Assembly (NCBI GenBank): GCA_002423285.1
Contig: DIVF01000001.1
Span: forward strand, 1-63,584
Origin: Micavibrio sp. UBA6139
GTDB taxonomy: Bacteria > Pseudomonadota > Alphaproteobacteria > Micavibrionales > Micavibrionaceae
Direction: 5' to 3'
DNA length: 63,584 bases
Shown here: piece by piece, positions 27,620 to 37,600 of the stretch
Layout of the letters: the number at the start of each line of letters is the position of its first letter
Position numbering within the stretch: position 1 is the stretch's first letter
Translations under genes and position numbers: made by a program
Notes under the pieces: generated by a model
Databases searched by the model: none
Seen by the model: the letters and a program-made list of their open reading frames with translations, nothing else
Told to the model about the DNA's origin: nothing

Positions 27620-27987
27620 AGAATAGGGTCCAAGGGAGGATTCCACTCATGCCCCCTGCTTTAGTTTTCTCTAACTGGGAAACAAGGGGAAAAGTGAATA
27701 GCTCCTGCGGCTCATGCTCATTTCCAAATTATACCTTTTGAGAAACGCATTCCACTCACAGCCGGTGAACTGGCTGCCCTGATTGATATGAACGATGACG
27801 TGGCGCTCTGGTTTTCTGCGTCAAATCGCCATCAATAAGGCACTTAGCACTAGATCCATTTGCATACGTGATTGCATCAACCAGTCAATAAGGCGTCTAC
27901 TTTTAGGGGCGATTCACTTATCCCCAAACACAAAAAACCGACTAATTTCAATGGCTTTGAGAGAGGACGCTTCCCCAGAACAGGCAC
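27620..27987. other. Spacer of about 370 bases without a supported gene
   Basis: Contains a short open stretch (GELAALIDMNDDVALWF in one plus-strand frame around 27760-27825) that ends in a stop and has no start; it may be a remnant of a decayed gene. A longer plus-strand frame (27795-28244) overlaps the exported-protein gene on the other strand and has atypical composition. Nothing here reaches annotation standard. Confidence 0.4.
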
Positions 27988-28659
27988 TTAGGAATTACAT
28001 GCGCAAAAACGAGCACCAGTTCCTTCCGCTGCCCCAGTTGTTGTCGCCGGGGAGGTGCATCTATAGCCTGTTCCCGAACCAATTACACAACCTAAGCCGG
28101 CCGGGCAAGCAATCGCACCACCCCATGACCCTACATCAGAAACAAAAGCCGTTTTCAACGCCTGACAATTCGCCGTTGTACCAGAACTCCCTGCATAGGA
28201 AGATGTCGCGGTGTTATAACCGCCACGCCCCGTACAAACAGTAGTGCAGCTTTGCCCCAATAATCCGATGTACCAGCAAAAGCCTCCCATCGACAGGCCA
28301 CCACTAGAACAGCCGCCTCCTCCGGCGGCCTGCTCAAAAGGGAGCCAGCCCGGCCCCCCGCCATCGCAGTATTCCCACGTGTCCGTTCCTTCATTGTAAC
28401 GCAGACGACCCGTTTTCGTAGACTCACAGTCTCCGGTGTCGTTATCAACCTGCGTAAGGCTGCGCCCATCCGTACCAGTTTCCATTATCGCCCGCCACGA
28501 CGTTCCGTTACAGACAAGCATCACAGCCGGTATTTGATCGGCCCCAGCAGCCAGTTGCGTAAGCCCCGCTGTCGAGCAAAGATCGCCAGGCTGTGCGGCC
28601 TGAGCAAATGCCGGGTAAAACAAAAACAAAAATAAAGTAATGAAAATATTCTTCCGCAT
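27988..28659 (-). CDS. Cys-rich exported protein with repeated CxGxxW motif
   Basis: 223 residues from the ATG at 28659, which begins a textbook signal peptide (MRKNIFITLFLFLFYPAFAQA). The mature part has two copies of a short motif, VMLVCNGTSWRAI and WEYCDGGGPGWLPF, the second preceded by TGRLRYNEGTDT. A Gly/Ser/Cys-rich half follows (GGCSSGG, CWYIGLLGQSCTTVC, NCQAL, CPAGLGCVIG, FCAC). I have seen the YN...YCDGxxW pattern in alphaproteobacterial exported and appendage-like proteins, but no function is known to me. About a dozen cysteines imply an oxidised extracytoplasmic location. The gene stands alone in an AT-richer patch, opposite in direction to its neighbours. Confidence 0.75.
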   Translation of the reverse strand: MRKNIFITLFLFLFYPAFAQAAQPGDLCSTAGLTQLAAGADQIPAVMLVCNGTSWRAIMETGTDGRSLTQVDNDTGDCESTKTGRLRYNEGTDTWEYCDGGGPGWLPFEQAAGGGGCSSGGLSMGGFCWYIGLLGQSCTTVCTGRGGYNTATSSYAGSSGTTANCQALKTAFVSDVGSWGGAIACPAGLGCVIGSGTGYRCTSPATTTGAAEGTGARFCACNS

Positions 28660-28792
28660 GTGATGATTATAAATCATAATTATAAGCCCCACCAGAAAAT
28701 TATAACAAAATGCTATCGCCAATCGATTTTGAAAAACAGAAGTTATGGAAGTGGCAAGGTATCAACTTTTTATAGGGCCCATTCAAAGCGTC

Positions 28793-29455
28793 ATGGAACA
28801 AATTCAAGCTGTACTGGTTGATATTGATGGGACCACTGCTGATTGCGAAAAACGCAACCGCGGTGTACTGGAAGATTTGGCGCTGCTGAATGGCGGGAAG
28901 ATTGAACCGCAGGACTGGCAAGTGCTGGCCGGGACCAATGACCGTTTTATTCATGGCTGGCTGGCCAAAAAATTCACCGGCTTTGCAATTGCCCAGGACA
29001 ACTTCGTTAAAGAAGTGATGAAGGGTTATCTGCGCCGCGCGTTTGAAGTGGTTGCGCGGGATGGCATGGTTGATAATTTCAATCATATTATTTCCCGCAA
29101 TATTCCGGTGGCGGCGGTGACAAATTCCCCGACCAATATCGCCACATCAAACATGACGGCCACGGGCTGTACGCATTTCATGCAGTTTGTTTTGACCGCG
29201 GATGATGTTGAGGCCGCAGGCCATGCGATTAAACCATCGCCTGATCCCTACCTGTTGGCGGCGGCACGGCTTGGCGTTCCGGCCTCTGCTTGCCTTGTAT
29301 TTGAAGACAGTGCCACCGGCGTAAAATCGGGCGTTGCCGCCGGATGCACCGTTGTGCAGATTGTCGATGATCCGGCAATGGCCTCGCCAGAAGCGCATTT
29401 CCATGTCTATAATCCTGCAGAATTGCGAGCGATCTGTAAAAAACTCATTCCGTAA
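28793..29455 (+). CDS. HAD-family phosphatase, beta-phosphoglucomutase-like
   Basis: 220 residues. HAD motif I AVLVDIDGTTADCEK with the two catalytic Asp residues, cap domain, motif II VAAVTNSPTN, motif III Lys in HAIKPSPDPYLLAA and motif IV VFEDSATGVKSGVAAG are all in order. The pattern fits sugar-phosphate or phosphoglycolate phosphatases and beta-phosphoglucomutases. The start at 28793 places motif I near the N-terminus as in the family; the frame is open to an ATG at 28745. Fifteen bases downstream is a ROK sugar kinase, so a sugar-phosphate role is likely. Confidence 0.85.
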   Translation: MEQIQAVLVDIDGTTADCEKRNRGVLEDLALLNGGKIEPQDWQVLAGTNDRFIHGWLAKKFTGFAIAQDNFVKEVMKGYLRRAFEVVARDGMVDNFNHIISRNIPVAAVTNSPTNIATSNMTATGCTHFMQFVLTADDVEAAGHAIKPSPDPYLLAAARLGVPASACLVFEDSATGVKSGVAAGCTVVQIVDDPAMASPEAHFHVYNPAELRAICKKLIP

Positions 29456-29469
29456 GGGATTCATACCTC

Positions 29470-30471
29470 ATGCGCATCGGCATTGATCTTGGCGGGACCA
29501 AGACAGAAATCATCTGCCTTGACCGTAAGAACGGCAAGGAACTCTATCGTCACCGCGGCCCCACAACCAAGGGCGATTACAGCGCCGCCATTACCACCAT
29601 CACATCTTTGGTAAAGCAAGCCGAAGACACATTGCAGCAAACGGGCAGCGTGGGTGTTGGCATTCCCGGCACCGTGTCGCGTGAAACAGGCCTTGTTAAA
29701 AACGCCAACAGCACCTGGCTGATCGGGCAGCCGTTGGATAAGGATTTATCAAATGCGCTGAACCGCCCGGTGCGCACCGAAAACGATGCGAATTGCTTCG
29801 CCGTGTCTGAGGCAACCGATGGCGCGGGTGCAGGGAAAGAAACCGTCTTCGCCGTGATCATCGGTACTGGATGCGGTGCAGGCATTGCAAACAATGGCCG
29901 TGCCATGAGCGGCATTAACGGGATTGGTGGTGAATGGGGCCATAACCCCCTGCCCTATCCGGTTGTGCATCACCCGGATGCCGCGCATGAATATACGCAG
30001 TTTGAGCAAGCCGCCAATGTCACCGACACGCTGCATCATTACTTCACCGATGATATAAAGCTGGCCGAATATCCCGGCCCCTTATGCTATTGCGGACGCC
30101 GTGGCTGTTTAGAGACATGGATTTCAGGCACAGGTTTTAAAAACGATTATCGCCGTGTCACCGGCCACGATCTTTCCACCCATGACATTATCGCTGCCGC
30201 CAAGGATGGTGAGCCGCGCGCCGATGCCGCCCTGATGCGTTACGCCGACCGCGTGGCGCGGGGCCTTGCCGGGGTCATCAATATTCTCGATCCCGATACC
30301 ATTATTTTAGGGGGAGGGATGAGCAATGTTGATGCGCTTTATGACCTGCTGCCTGAAATCTGGGGCAAATACATTTTCTCTGACACCGTTAAAACAACGC
30401 TGCACCCCGCCAGACATGGCGATTCATCGGGTGTACGCGGTGCAGCATGGTTGTGGCAAGGCGACGAATAA
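29470..30471 (+). CDS. ROK-family sugar kinase, fructokinase-like
   Basis: 333 residues. ATP-binding phosphate 1 motif IGIDLGGTKTE at the start, VGIPGT and the TENDANCFA catalytic region, then IGTGCGAGI (phosphate 2). The zinc site CYCGRRGCLETW (near residue 206), with an upstream His in GEWGHNPLPYP, marks the ROK family. Closest in style to Mak fructokinase/ROK hexokinases; the exact sugar is not resolvable. AAGGGATT precedes the ATG. Pairs with the HAD gene upstream. Confidence 0.9.
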   Translation: MRIGIDLGGTKTEIICLDRKNGKELYRHRGPTTKGDYSAAITTITSLVKQAEDTLQQTGSVGVGIPGTVSRETGLVKNANSTWLIGQPLDKDLSNALNRPVRTENDANCFAVSEATDGAGAGKETVFAVIIGTGCGAGIANNGRAMSGINGIGGEWGHNPLPYPVVHHPDAAHEYTQFEQAANVTDTLHHYFTDDIKLAEYPGPLCYCGRRGCLETWISGTGFKNDYRRVTGHDLSTHDIIAAAKDGEPRADAALMRYADRVARGLAGVINILDPDTIILGGGMSNVDALYDLLPEIWGKYIFSDTVKTTLHPARHGDSSGVRGAAWLWQGDE

Positions 30472-30518
30472 CAACGCGTCCTGTTCCATTTTTTGCCAAA
30501 TCACGTTATCCTTGAATC

Positions 30519-31040
30519 ATGCGCACGCTCTACCTCCTCCGCCACGCACAAGCCGCCACACCACAAGGCGTCGAAGACAAACACAGACCGCTGACCCAGC
30601 AAGGCTTGGCGGATGCCTTGGCGCTTGGCCGCTTGATGAAGGCCAAGGGGTATAAGCCGGATTTTATCATCTGCTCCCCCGCCCGCCGCACGCAACAAAC
30701 CATGCGCAAAGTTTTAGAATCCCTCGGCGAAATTAAAACCGTCATGCCACAAGCCGCCTATTACACAACGACAGGACAGCTTTACGACATGTTGAAAACG
30801 GTCGATGGGAATATCCAGAATTTGATGCTGATCTCTCATAATCCATCGATCCACAGTCTGGTACGTTTTCTGGCGGGGCTTGGGACTGATGAATCGATTC
30901 TGCGCCTCAACACAGAATATCAAGAATGCACGCTCAGTGTTCTGGAATGTCCGATTGATGGCTGGGCCACGCTGATGCCCACCGAAAATGATCTGGCCGA
31001 CCTGTTGGTTCCGGGCCGCGATTTCACCGCAAAGATTTAA
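30519..31040 (+). CDS. SixA-like phosphohistidine phosphatase
   Basis: 173 residues of the histidine phosphatase superfamily. The N-terminal LYLLRHAQA carries the catalytic RH pair in the RHA form typical of SixA rather than the RHG of phosphoglycerate mutases. RPLTQQGLADALALG and the second catalytic His in LISHNPSI are present. SixA removes phosphate from Hpt-domain histidines. A large Hpt-containing hybrid kinase is encoded 3.6 kb downstream, which is suggestive but not proof of partnership. Confidence 0.85.
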   Translation: MRTLYLLRHAQAATPQGVEDKHRPLTQQGLADALALGRLMKAKGYKPDFIICSPARRTQQTMRKVLESLGEIKTVMPQAAYYTTTGQLYDMLKTVDGNIQNLMLISHNPSIHSLVRFLAGLGTDESILRLNTEYQECTLSVLECPIDGWATLMPTENDLADLLVPGRDFTAKI

Positions 31041-31051
31041 TCCCTTGCCCC

Positions 31052-31738
31052 TTATTCCTGCGCAGAAAAAATCTGGCGGATGAGCGGGATGGTGACGGGT
31101 TTCTTTTCAGCTAAAGCAACATGATCGGCGCGCTCAACGATGTCACGCGCTGCGGCGAAGGAGCGTTCCATGCGTGGCAGCATATAGGTGATAACATCGG
31201 CACCAACGGTAATCTGGCGGTCAGAAAACAGCTTTACCAACAAGACTTCCAGCAAGGTATCATCCGGGGGTTCAATTGCCACGGTGGGTGCGGCGCGCAT
31301 GCGGGAGGACAGATCAGGAATAACAAAATCAATCTGACCCGGTGCAGCACGCATGGTGATAAGAAGCGATGAGCCACGGTCCTTCATCTGGTTATACAAA
31401 TGGAACAGGGCCGTTTCAGCGGCGCGGTTACCAATCAACGGATCAAGATGATCAATGACCAGATGCGGCGCGAGGGCGGAAAGCACATTGGCGTCTTGCG
31501 TTGCCAGTTCAGCAGCATCAACCCATGCTGCCTTGGCCATGTCCTTCCAAACAGCAGCAAGATGGGTCTTGCCACTGGCGGCGGCGCCATGCAGGACAAA
31601 GGCCGGGGCGGACCAGTCTGGCCAGCGATCAATCCAGCCAACAGCATCCCGGTTGCACGGGGCCACCATAAAATCTTCACGCCCCAGCGCCGTGCGCGGG
31701 CGAAGATCAAAGGGGATTTGTTGAACCGGATTGGCCAT
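31052..31738 (-). CDS. hdaA: Hda-type regulator of replication initiation
   Basis: 228 residues. N-terminal QQIPFDL (residues 6-12) is a beta-clamp binding motif. The AAA+ core has Walker A HGAAASGKTH, a weak Walker B (LVIDHLD) and the arginine-bearing PDLSSRMRAAP. There is no DnaA DNA-binding domain. In Caulobacter HdaA with the clamp stimulates ATP hydrolysis by DnaA to prevent over-initiation. It lies 14 bases after the perM-like gene on the same strand, an arrangement common in alphaproteobacteria. Confidence 0.93.
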   Translation of the reverse strand: MANPVQQIPFDLRPRTALGREDFMVAPCNRDAVGWIDRWPDWSAPAFVLHGAAASGKTHLAAVWKDMAKAAWVDAAELATQDANVLSALAPHLVIDHLDPLIGNRAAETALFHLYNQMKDRGSSLLITMRAAPGQIDFVIPDLSSRMRAAPTVAIEPPDDTLLEVLLVKLFSDRQITVGADVITYMLPRMERSFAAARDIVERADHVALAEKKPVTIPLIRQIFSAQE

Positions 31739-31752
31739 GTGTGGTTTTTGCC

Positions 31753-32889
31753 CTATGCCTGCTCAGTTGTTTCTTCAACGGTGACAACCAGAATTTCCGT
31801 CATTGGTTCCGCCGTGGCAAGATTATTGTTGTAATAAGGACTGTCCTTATACTGCGCGATCGCAAAGGACCCCAGAACACCAATAACCGCCGCCACCGGT
31901 ACGGCCAGCAACATACCAACGATGCCAAAGAGCGCGCCACCCGCCAGAAGCGCGAATAAAATCCACAGCGGATGAAGCCCAACGCTTTTGCCCATGATAC
32001 GCGGGGTAATGACGTTGCCTTCCAGCAACTGCCCCACCAGGAAAATAGCACCGATAATACCAACATAACCGATATCGCCGCTTTGGAACCACGCCACCAG
32101 AACCGACACGATCAAACCGATTGTGGACCCGACCAGCGGAATAATCGACAATACCCCGGCCATCAAACCGATCAGGAAACCAAACTTCAGACCTGCCAGC
32201 GTCAGGGCCACGGCATAAAGAATACCAAGAAACAATGACACCATCACCTGACCACGGACAAAGCCAGAGAGTTTCCGGTCAATCTGCGTCAGCAAATCGC
32301 GGATCACGGCGTAACTGCCACGCGGGATCATGTCATCGATCCATTTTGTCACCCGCACCCATTCCGCCATCATGAAGAACGCAACGATGGGGGCCAGAAC
32401 CAGAAATGTCGCAGCCCCGACAACCGCCTGACCACCGGAAACAACACCACCGACAATATTGCCGCCGACCGTAAAGATCTTGCCGATATTTTGCTTCATG
32501 GTTTCCTGATAGGCACTCAAATCACCTTCCGGGAACTGGTTCGGGAAATGGGCGCGCACCCATTCAATATAAGGAACAAGATGCTCTTGCGCCGCAACCG
32601 TGTAGGTGGGCAGGTTCTTCGCCAGCTGCATCAATTCACGGTAAGCAAAAGGAAGGATCAAGGCCAAGATAGCCCCTAAAACGATAAAGAAGGCCGTGAG
32701 GATCAACCCGGCCGCCGCAATGCGCGGAACACCCGCACGGATCATGCGCCCAACGATGGGACCCAGTAGATAAGCAATCGCCGCACCGGCGATAAAGGGC
32801 AACAAGATATCCCCCAAAACCCAGACGACACCCAACATCGCCAACAGAGCAACAACCCAGAAACGGGCATGATCTTGAACACTTACCAA
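31753..32889 (-). CDS. PerM/AI-2E family transporter
   Basis: 378 residues with about eight membrane helices and the family signature near the C-terminus (LVGQLLEGNVITPRIMGKSVGLHPLWIL). Members include TqsA-like exporters and Na+/H+ antiporters; substrate unknown. The N-terminal LPFIAGAAIAYLLGP hairpin is typical. It lies between the DUF2066 gene (24 bases upstream) and hdaA, likely one operon. Confidence 0.9.
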   Translation of the reverse strand: MVSVQDHARFWVVALLAMLGVVWVLGDILLPFIAGAAIAYLLGPIVGRMIRAGVPRIAAAGLILTAFFIVLGAILALILPFAYRELMQLAKNLPTYTVAAQEHLVPYIEWVRAHFPNQFPEGDLSAYQETMKQNIGKIFTVGGNIVGGVVSGGQAVVGAATFLVLAPIVAFFMMAEWVRVTKWIDDMIPRGSYAVIRDLLTQIDRKLSGFVRGQVMVSLFLGILYAVALTLAGLKFGFLIGLMAGVLSIIPLVGSTIGLIVSVLVAWFQSGDIGYVGIIGAIFLVGQLLEGNVITPRIMGKSVGLHPLWILFALLAGGALFGIVGMLLAVPVAAVIGVLGSFAIAQYKDSPYYNNNLATAEPMTEILVVTVEETTEQA

Positions 32890-32913
32890 GGGCTTACTCT
32901 CCTAAAAATGGAT

Positions 32914-34131
32914 TTAAAACGGCGCGTATTTTTTTAACGCCAGACCATAGATCACCGATGACCCATAGGCATATTCAACTTCGGGTGCACTCAGAACCAG
33001 TTCCTGCTGGGTCAATGCCGATTTCATACCGAGCTCATCTCCTGTATATTCCAGCTCAACAACCGCTTCACGCGGGGTCACGGAGCGAACCTTCATCCCG
33101 ATCAAACCCGGAACGCGGCGAATCGCCTGACGCGTTTCGATCCATTGTTGCATCGTACTGAACTGCGCGCGCACCGTCATAATATTGCCTGTGGCGGCCT
33201 CTGGCATCGTGCCATCGGCATTAGGCTGGGTGGTCGCGGTATAGGCATAGGCCCCCGCCCCTTCGCTTTTCCAATTGCGTTGCAGGGCGGCACGCACTTC
33301 GCGCACGGCCTTATCATAAAGCTGCACAGCGGTGCTGTTGACATCGGGGTTGGTTTTAATGGTTTGCACATATTCCGGGCGGTCACGGTCGGTGCGGTAA
33401 ATCATCGTGCTGATATCGGTTGGCACGTCGGCGGCATCAGCAGGCCCCGGAACGGCAATCAATATAATCGCTTCACTGGCACCGTAACGCTCGAGAATTT
33501 GGTACAAACCATCACGGCGATAGGTTAGCGCCTGATCATCACCGACATCGGCAATATCGCGGATATCGCCCAGCGGCACACGAATTGGCACCAGACCGCC
33601 TTGCGCGTTGCTGCGGCTCCACGCACTCAGATTTGGATTGGTGTCCTGCCACAGGGAAATGCGCGATCCCATCTGATAGAACGGCAGCACCAGCACCGGG
33701 CGTGTGGCGGCGTTATTGGCCATATGCTCCATATTGAACTGACGGCGGACGCTGTTGCCATCGAAACGGAACGTATAGGTTCCGATATATTCGACGGCCG
33801 ATAAACGCTCATCGGTGATTTCAAAGTCTTGAATCATCGTGGAAATTTCAGCAACGGGTGGCACCACATAAGTCTTGGCGGCTTCATCACCCAAGATGCG
33901 GAAGGCCAAGGCTTTGAACGCGGCAATCTGTGCTTCGCTGAATGCTTTTTCACGGGCGGCAACAGCGTTTTCTGCGGTCACATCGACTTTCACACCACTG
34001 ACGGTGAAAACATCTTCGGCGGCTTGGACAGGGGAAAGAGCCAAAAACAAAACCGCGCCCAAAAGAGTCGCACAGCGTGTCCAGAACCGATTCTTCTGCA
34101 ATAGCATTGGCAATCCCTGCGTGATGGTCAT
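32914..34131 (-). CDS. DUF2066 exported protein
   Basis: 405 residues with a signal peptide ending near SPVQAAED. The N-terminal part (VFTVSGVKVDVTAENAVAAR, EKAFSEAQIAAFKALAFRIL) matches DUF2066, a periplasmic family of unknown role repeatedly found next to perM and hda genes. GGGAC precedes the ATG at 34131. First gene of the DUF2066-perM-hdaA operon. The long beta-rich C-terminal part contains VKVRSVTPREAVVELEYTGD, resembling a second copy of the small N-terminal fold. Confidence 0.82.
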   Translation of the reverse strand: MTITQGLPMLLQKNRFWTRCATLLGAVLFLALSPVQAAEDVFTVSGVKVDVTAENAVAAREKAFSEAQIAAFKALAFRILGDEAAKTYVVPPVAEISTMIQDFEITDERLSAVEYIGTYTFRFDGNSVRRQFNMEHMANNAATRPVLVLPFYQMGSRISLWQDTNPNLSAWSRSNAQGGLVPIRVPLGDIRDIADVGDDQALTYRRDGLYQILERYGASEAIILIAVPGPADAADVPTDISTMIYRTDRDRPEYVQTIKTNPDVNSTAVQLYDKAVREVRAALQRNWKSEGAGAYAYTATTQPNADGTMPEAATGNIMTVRAQFSTMQQWIETRQAIRRVPGLIGMKVRSVTPREAVVELEYTGDELGMKSALTQQELVLSAPEVEYAYGSSVIYGLALKKYAPF

Positions 34132-34379
34132 GAAGTCCCAAAAGCCCCATTAAAGTATAAGCCCAGATATAACCCCTACCCCGCGCCTTGTCGAGGTAAG
34201 GCCTATGGTAGGGCCCCCAATAGAGGCGAAGACAATAATTGAAGAATATAGATGAAAATGGGCTGATTTAGGGCATTTTTCGGAATCTGGGGTCCCGAAA
34301 GACGCCCCAGCGCAAATACCCCCTTGAAATCAGCCCCCCAACAATCGTAAAACGGGGAAACAGAAGGACATTACAGACC

Positions 34380-34520
34380 ATGGATACGCACAACACCGAC
34401 GTTAACCCACAAGAACTGGCCCGCGCACAGGCCGGCTGGTCCAGCTTCACGCAAATGACCAAATACAGCACCATCACGGTTATTGCGATTCTGGCCCTGA
34501 TGGCAATTTTCCTGCTTTAA
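34380..34520 (+). CDS. aa3-type cytochrome c oxidase subunit IV (46 aa)
   Basis: A 46-residue protein: a polar N-terminus (MDTHNTDVNPQELARAQ) then GWSSFTQMTKYSTITVIAIL and LALMAIFLL, a single C-terminal membrane helix. The F..MTKYSTI..I..LALMAIFLL pattern is that of the alphaproteobacterial aa3-oxidase subunit IV family, a small accessory helix of the oxidase complex. An AGAAGGACA ribosome site precedes the ATG. No other oxidase genes are in the window. Confidence 0.85.
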   Translation: MDTHNTDVNPQELARAQAGWSSFTQMTKYSTITVIAILALMAIFLL

Positions 34521-34617
34521 TCTGCTAAGCCACTCTGGCTTTTGGGCATTTTCACGATTCAGTAACCTTTTCCGCGCATGATCTGGGCAGAGTGTCTCTT
34601 TTGCCATCTGATCGGTC

Positions 34618-37600
34618 ATGCCCTTGTTTTTACGCCTGATTCCACGCCCGCCCTTCACACGCGCCGCCATTTTGTCGGGGCTTGTTACCTTGCTGCTGTT
34701 GATGGGCGGCTCTGCGGGTCATGCGCAAACAGCGGCCACTGCGACACAAGACATCCCCACAACCATTCCCGGCCAGTTGAACTTAAACGATAAGCAAGAC
34801 AGCTATCTGCTGGGGCCCCGCACCTACATCACCAAGGAAGATAAAATCCGCACATCCTATGCCCGCGTGATTGAGGGACATCTGGGTATGCGCCGTGGTG
34901 CCGGAACAGACAACGCCATTATTCCACTGGGGTCACAGGGCGTTCCACACTGGATCGTCTTTGCCCTCAAAAACGATTCGACCACCACGGCCCGCTGGGT
35001 CTTATCGATGGGATCGCATAGCGAAGGGCGTTACGGCACGGCCAGTCGCATGTTTATCTATGACCACATTTCCAAACGCTATCTGATTTATGCAATGCCC
35101 GACAAGACGGGCGCATTGCCTGCGGCAAAAAGTCTGCCCCTCACAGGATCGGGTATTCCTTTTACATTGGGCCCCGGTGCGCAGGCATTGCTGGCCATGT
35201 ATATCATTCCAGAACCCGGCGCACCTGTAACCATCGCGCCGCAAATCATGACGGAACAAGCGTTCTGGCGTGCGCACAACACGCTGCCCGGGGGCCTGCC
35301 TTTGATCGCCGTTGCGATTTTAGGGGCGATTGGTTTTTATGCAGGTCTTTTGATGTTCCGGCAGGATTTACTGGCCATTCCCTTTATTCTTTATCTCAGC
35401 GCACAGCTGGCCGTATTTTCGGTACAAGACAGCACGCTGCTATCAGACTTCCCCCTCTCCAGCGAGGCAACACCGCTTCTGATGCTGGGGGCAACAATTC
35501 TTGGCATGTTCATGTCAAAAATATTCCTGCGCATTCATCGCCATGTCAGCCTTGAAGGGCTGGTGATTTACAGCTTGATGCTGGGCGCTATTGTGGTCGC
35601 CGGGATCGCGGTGATCGTCATTCCGCAAACCAATATCCTGCGCCCGATTATTTTAATGGGCCTGCCATTATTGGGTTTCCTGATTTTATTCTTGCTCTCC
35701 ATCGCACAAACCCTGACGCGCAAACCCGCAGCCGGTATTTTGGGGTTGTCTTGGGCTATCCTTCTGACTGGCGGCACGATATCAACATTGGCACAGGTCG
35801 GCATTTTACCATCCACCATGATGATGGTGAATGCGTATTGGATTGGCGTGCTGTTCCAGATCCCGACCCTGATGGCATCGACCTTCTTGCGCTCATGGGT
35901 GATGGAGCGCAATGAACAGCGCGATGAAGAAAGCGCCGAGGAAGAAGCCGAAAGCCTGACCCGCGTACGGCAGGTCAAGGATTCATCTGAAAATGCCCGC
36001 CTGCTCAAAGTCATCGAACACGAACGCCTGATGTTGCAAGAACTGCGCGACCGCGAATTGCAACAAAACCAGGAAATGCGCAAAGCTAAAGACGACGCCG
36101 ATGATGCCAACCGCGCAAAATCGGCCTTCCTTGCCGTTATCAGTCACGAAATCAGAACACCAATGTCAGGCATTATGGGGATGGTGCGCTTGCTACTTGA
36201 CACCACCTTAACCCGCGACCAGCGCGATTACGCCAGAACCATTCAAGATTCCGGTGATGCCATGCTGGCCTTGCTGAATGACATTCTCGATTTCGAAAAA
36301 ATTGAAAGTGGCAAGATGGATCTGGAGATTGTTGATTTCGATCTGCCGCGTTTGGTCAACGACATCATGACTCTGATGTCCGGCCATGCCAGCCATAAGG
36401 GTGTAACGCTAAAGACAGAAATCAATGCCGATATTCCACGCTTTGTGCGCGGGGACCCAGTGCGCCTGCGCCAGGTTTTATTGAACCTGACCGGGAACGC
36501 GATCAAATTTACCGGTGAAGGCAGCGTCACCCTGACACTGAGACAAACAACCTCCGACGGGGCGCAGCGTCAGGGCTGGAACCGCCTGTATTTTGGCATC
36601 CGCGACACCGGCATCGGTATTTCAAAAGAGGCGCAAGCCAATCTGTTCAACCCGTTCTCGCAAGCCGATACCAGCATCAGCCGTAAATATGGTGGGTCCG
36701 GCCTTGGCCTTGTCATCTGCCAGCGCTTGATCGAAGCCATGGGCGGTAAAATTGCGATTGATAGTACAGAAGGCGAAGGCAGCACGTTCTACTTCAACAT
36801 CTCAATGGAAGAAGGCAGCGCCGATAAGGTTGAAGACGTCTCATCGGGCGGATCATCACGCAGCCATCAACAAAAACCAGAACGCGTCATGAAAATCCTG
36901 TGCGTGGATGACAATGATGTGAACCAGAAACTGCTGAAGGAATTTGTTGGTCGTTTGGGTCATATCCCCACACTGGCGGGCAGCGGTGAGCAAGCCATTC
37001 AACTGATGAAGGTTGAAAAGTTTGATATGGTGCTGATGGATATTGAACTTCCCGGTATTTCCGGCATGGGCGCCACCCGCGCCATCCGCAGTATGCCAGA
37101 CCGTACCAAGGCCGCCACGCCAATCGTCGCGTTGACCGGGAACGTGCGCGATGAGGATATTCGCCAATGCTACGCCGCCAACATGAACGGCCATTTGGCC
37201 AAACCACTGGAGCCTGAAAAACTGAAAATTCAGATTGAAAAAGCCATGCATAACAATCTTGATAACCCAGTCCAGCTGGAAGAAGAGACGAGCGAAGCCC
37301 CCTTCATTCAAGAAACAAAAATCATCGATAACCCGGCGCCTGTACAAGGACAAGCCGCGCCTGATCTGCGTCTGGATGATGGTTTTACCCTGCCCGCCGA
37401 ACGCGAATTGAAGGATCTTGAAGGCGACATCGAAATTGATCTGGATGAAAAAGAAGAAGGCGGCGGCGGGATCAGCTCTCTGCGCGCCTATGCGATGCAA
37501 GATAACGCCCATGACGATGTAATGGCTGAGGACATGATCCCCGGCGATATGACACTGGATATCGAAGCCCTTGAAAACATGGATTTCAGTGATGATGATT

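Noticed and set aside
27795..28244. 149-codon plus-strand frame overlapping the Cys-rich exported protein
   Set aside because: No ribosome site, no domain, Arg/Ser/Asn-biased composition, and it opposes a gene with a clear signal peptide.
36856..37512. 218-codon minus-strand frame inside the hybrid kinase
   Set aside because: It overlaps the receiver domain of the kinase and has the Phe/His-rich composition typical of antisense frames.
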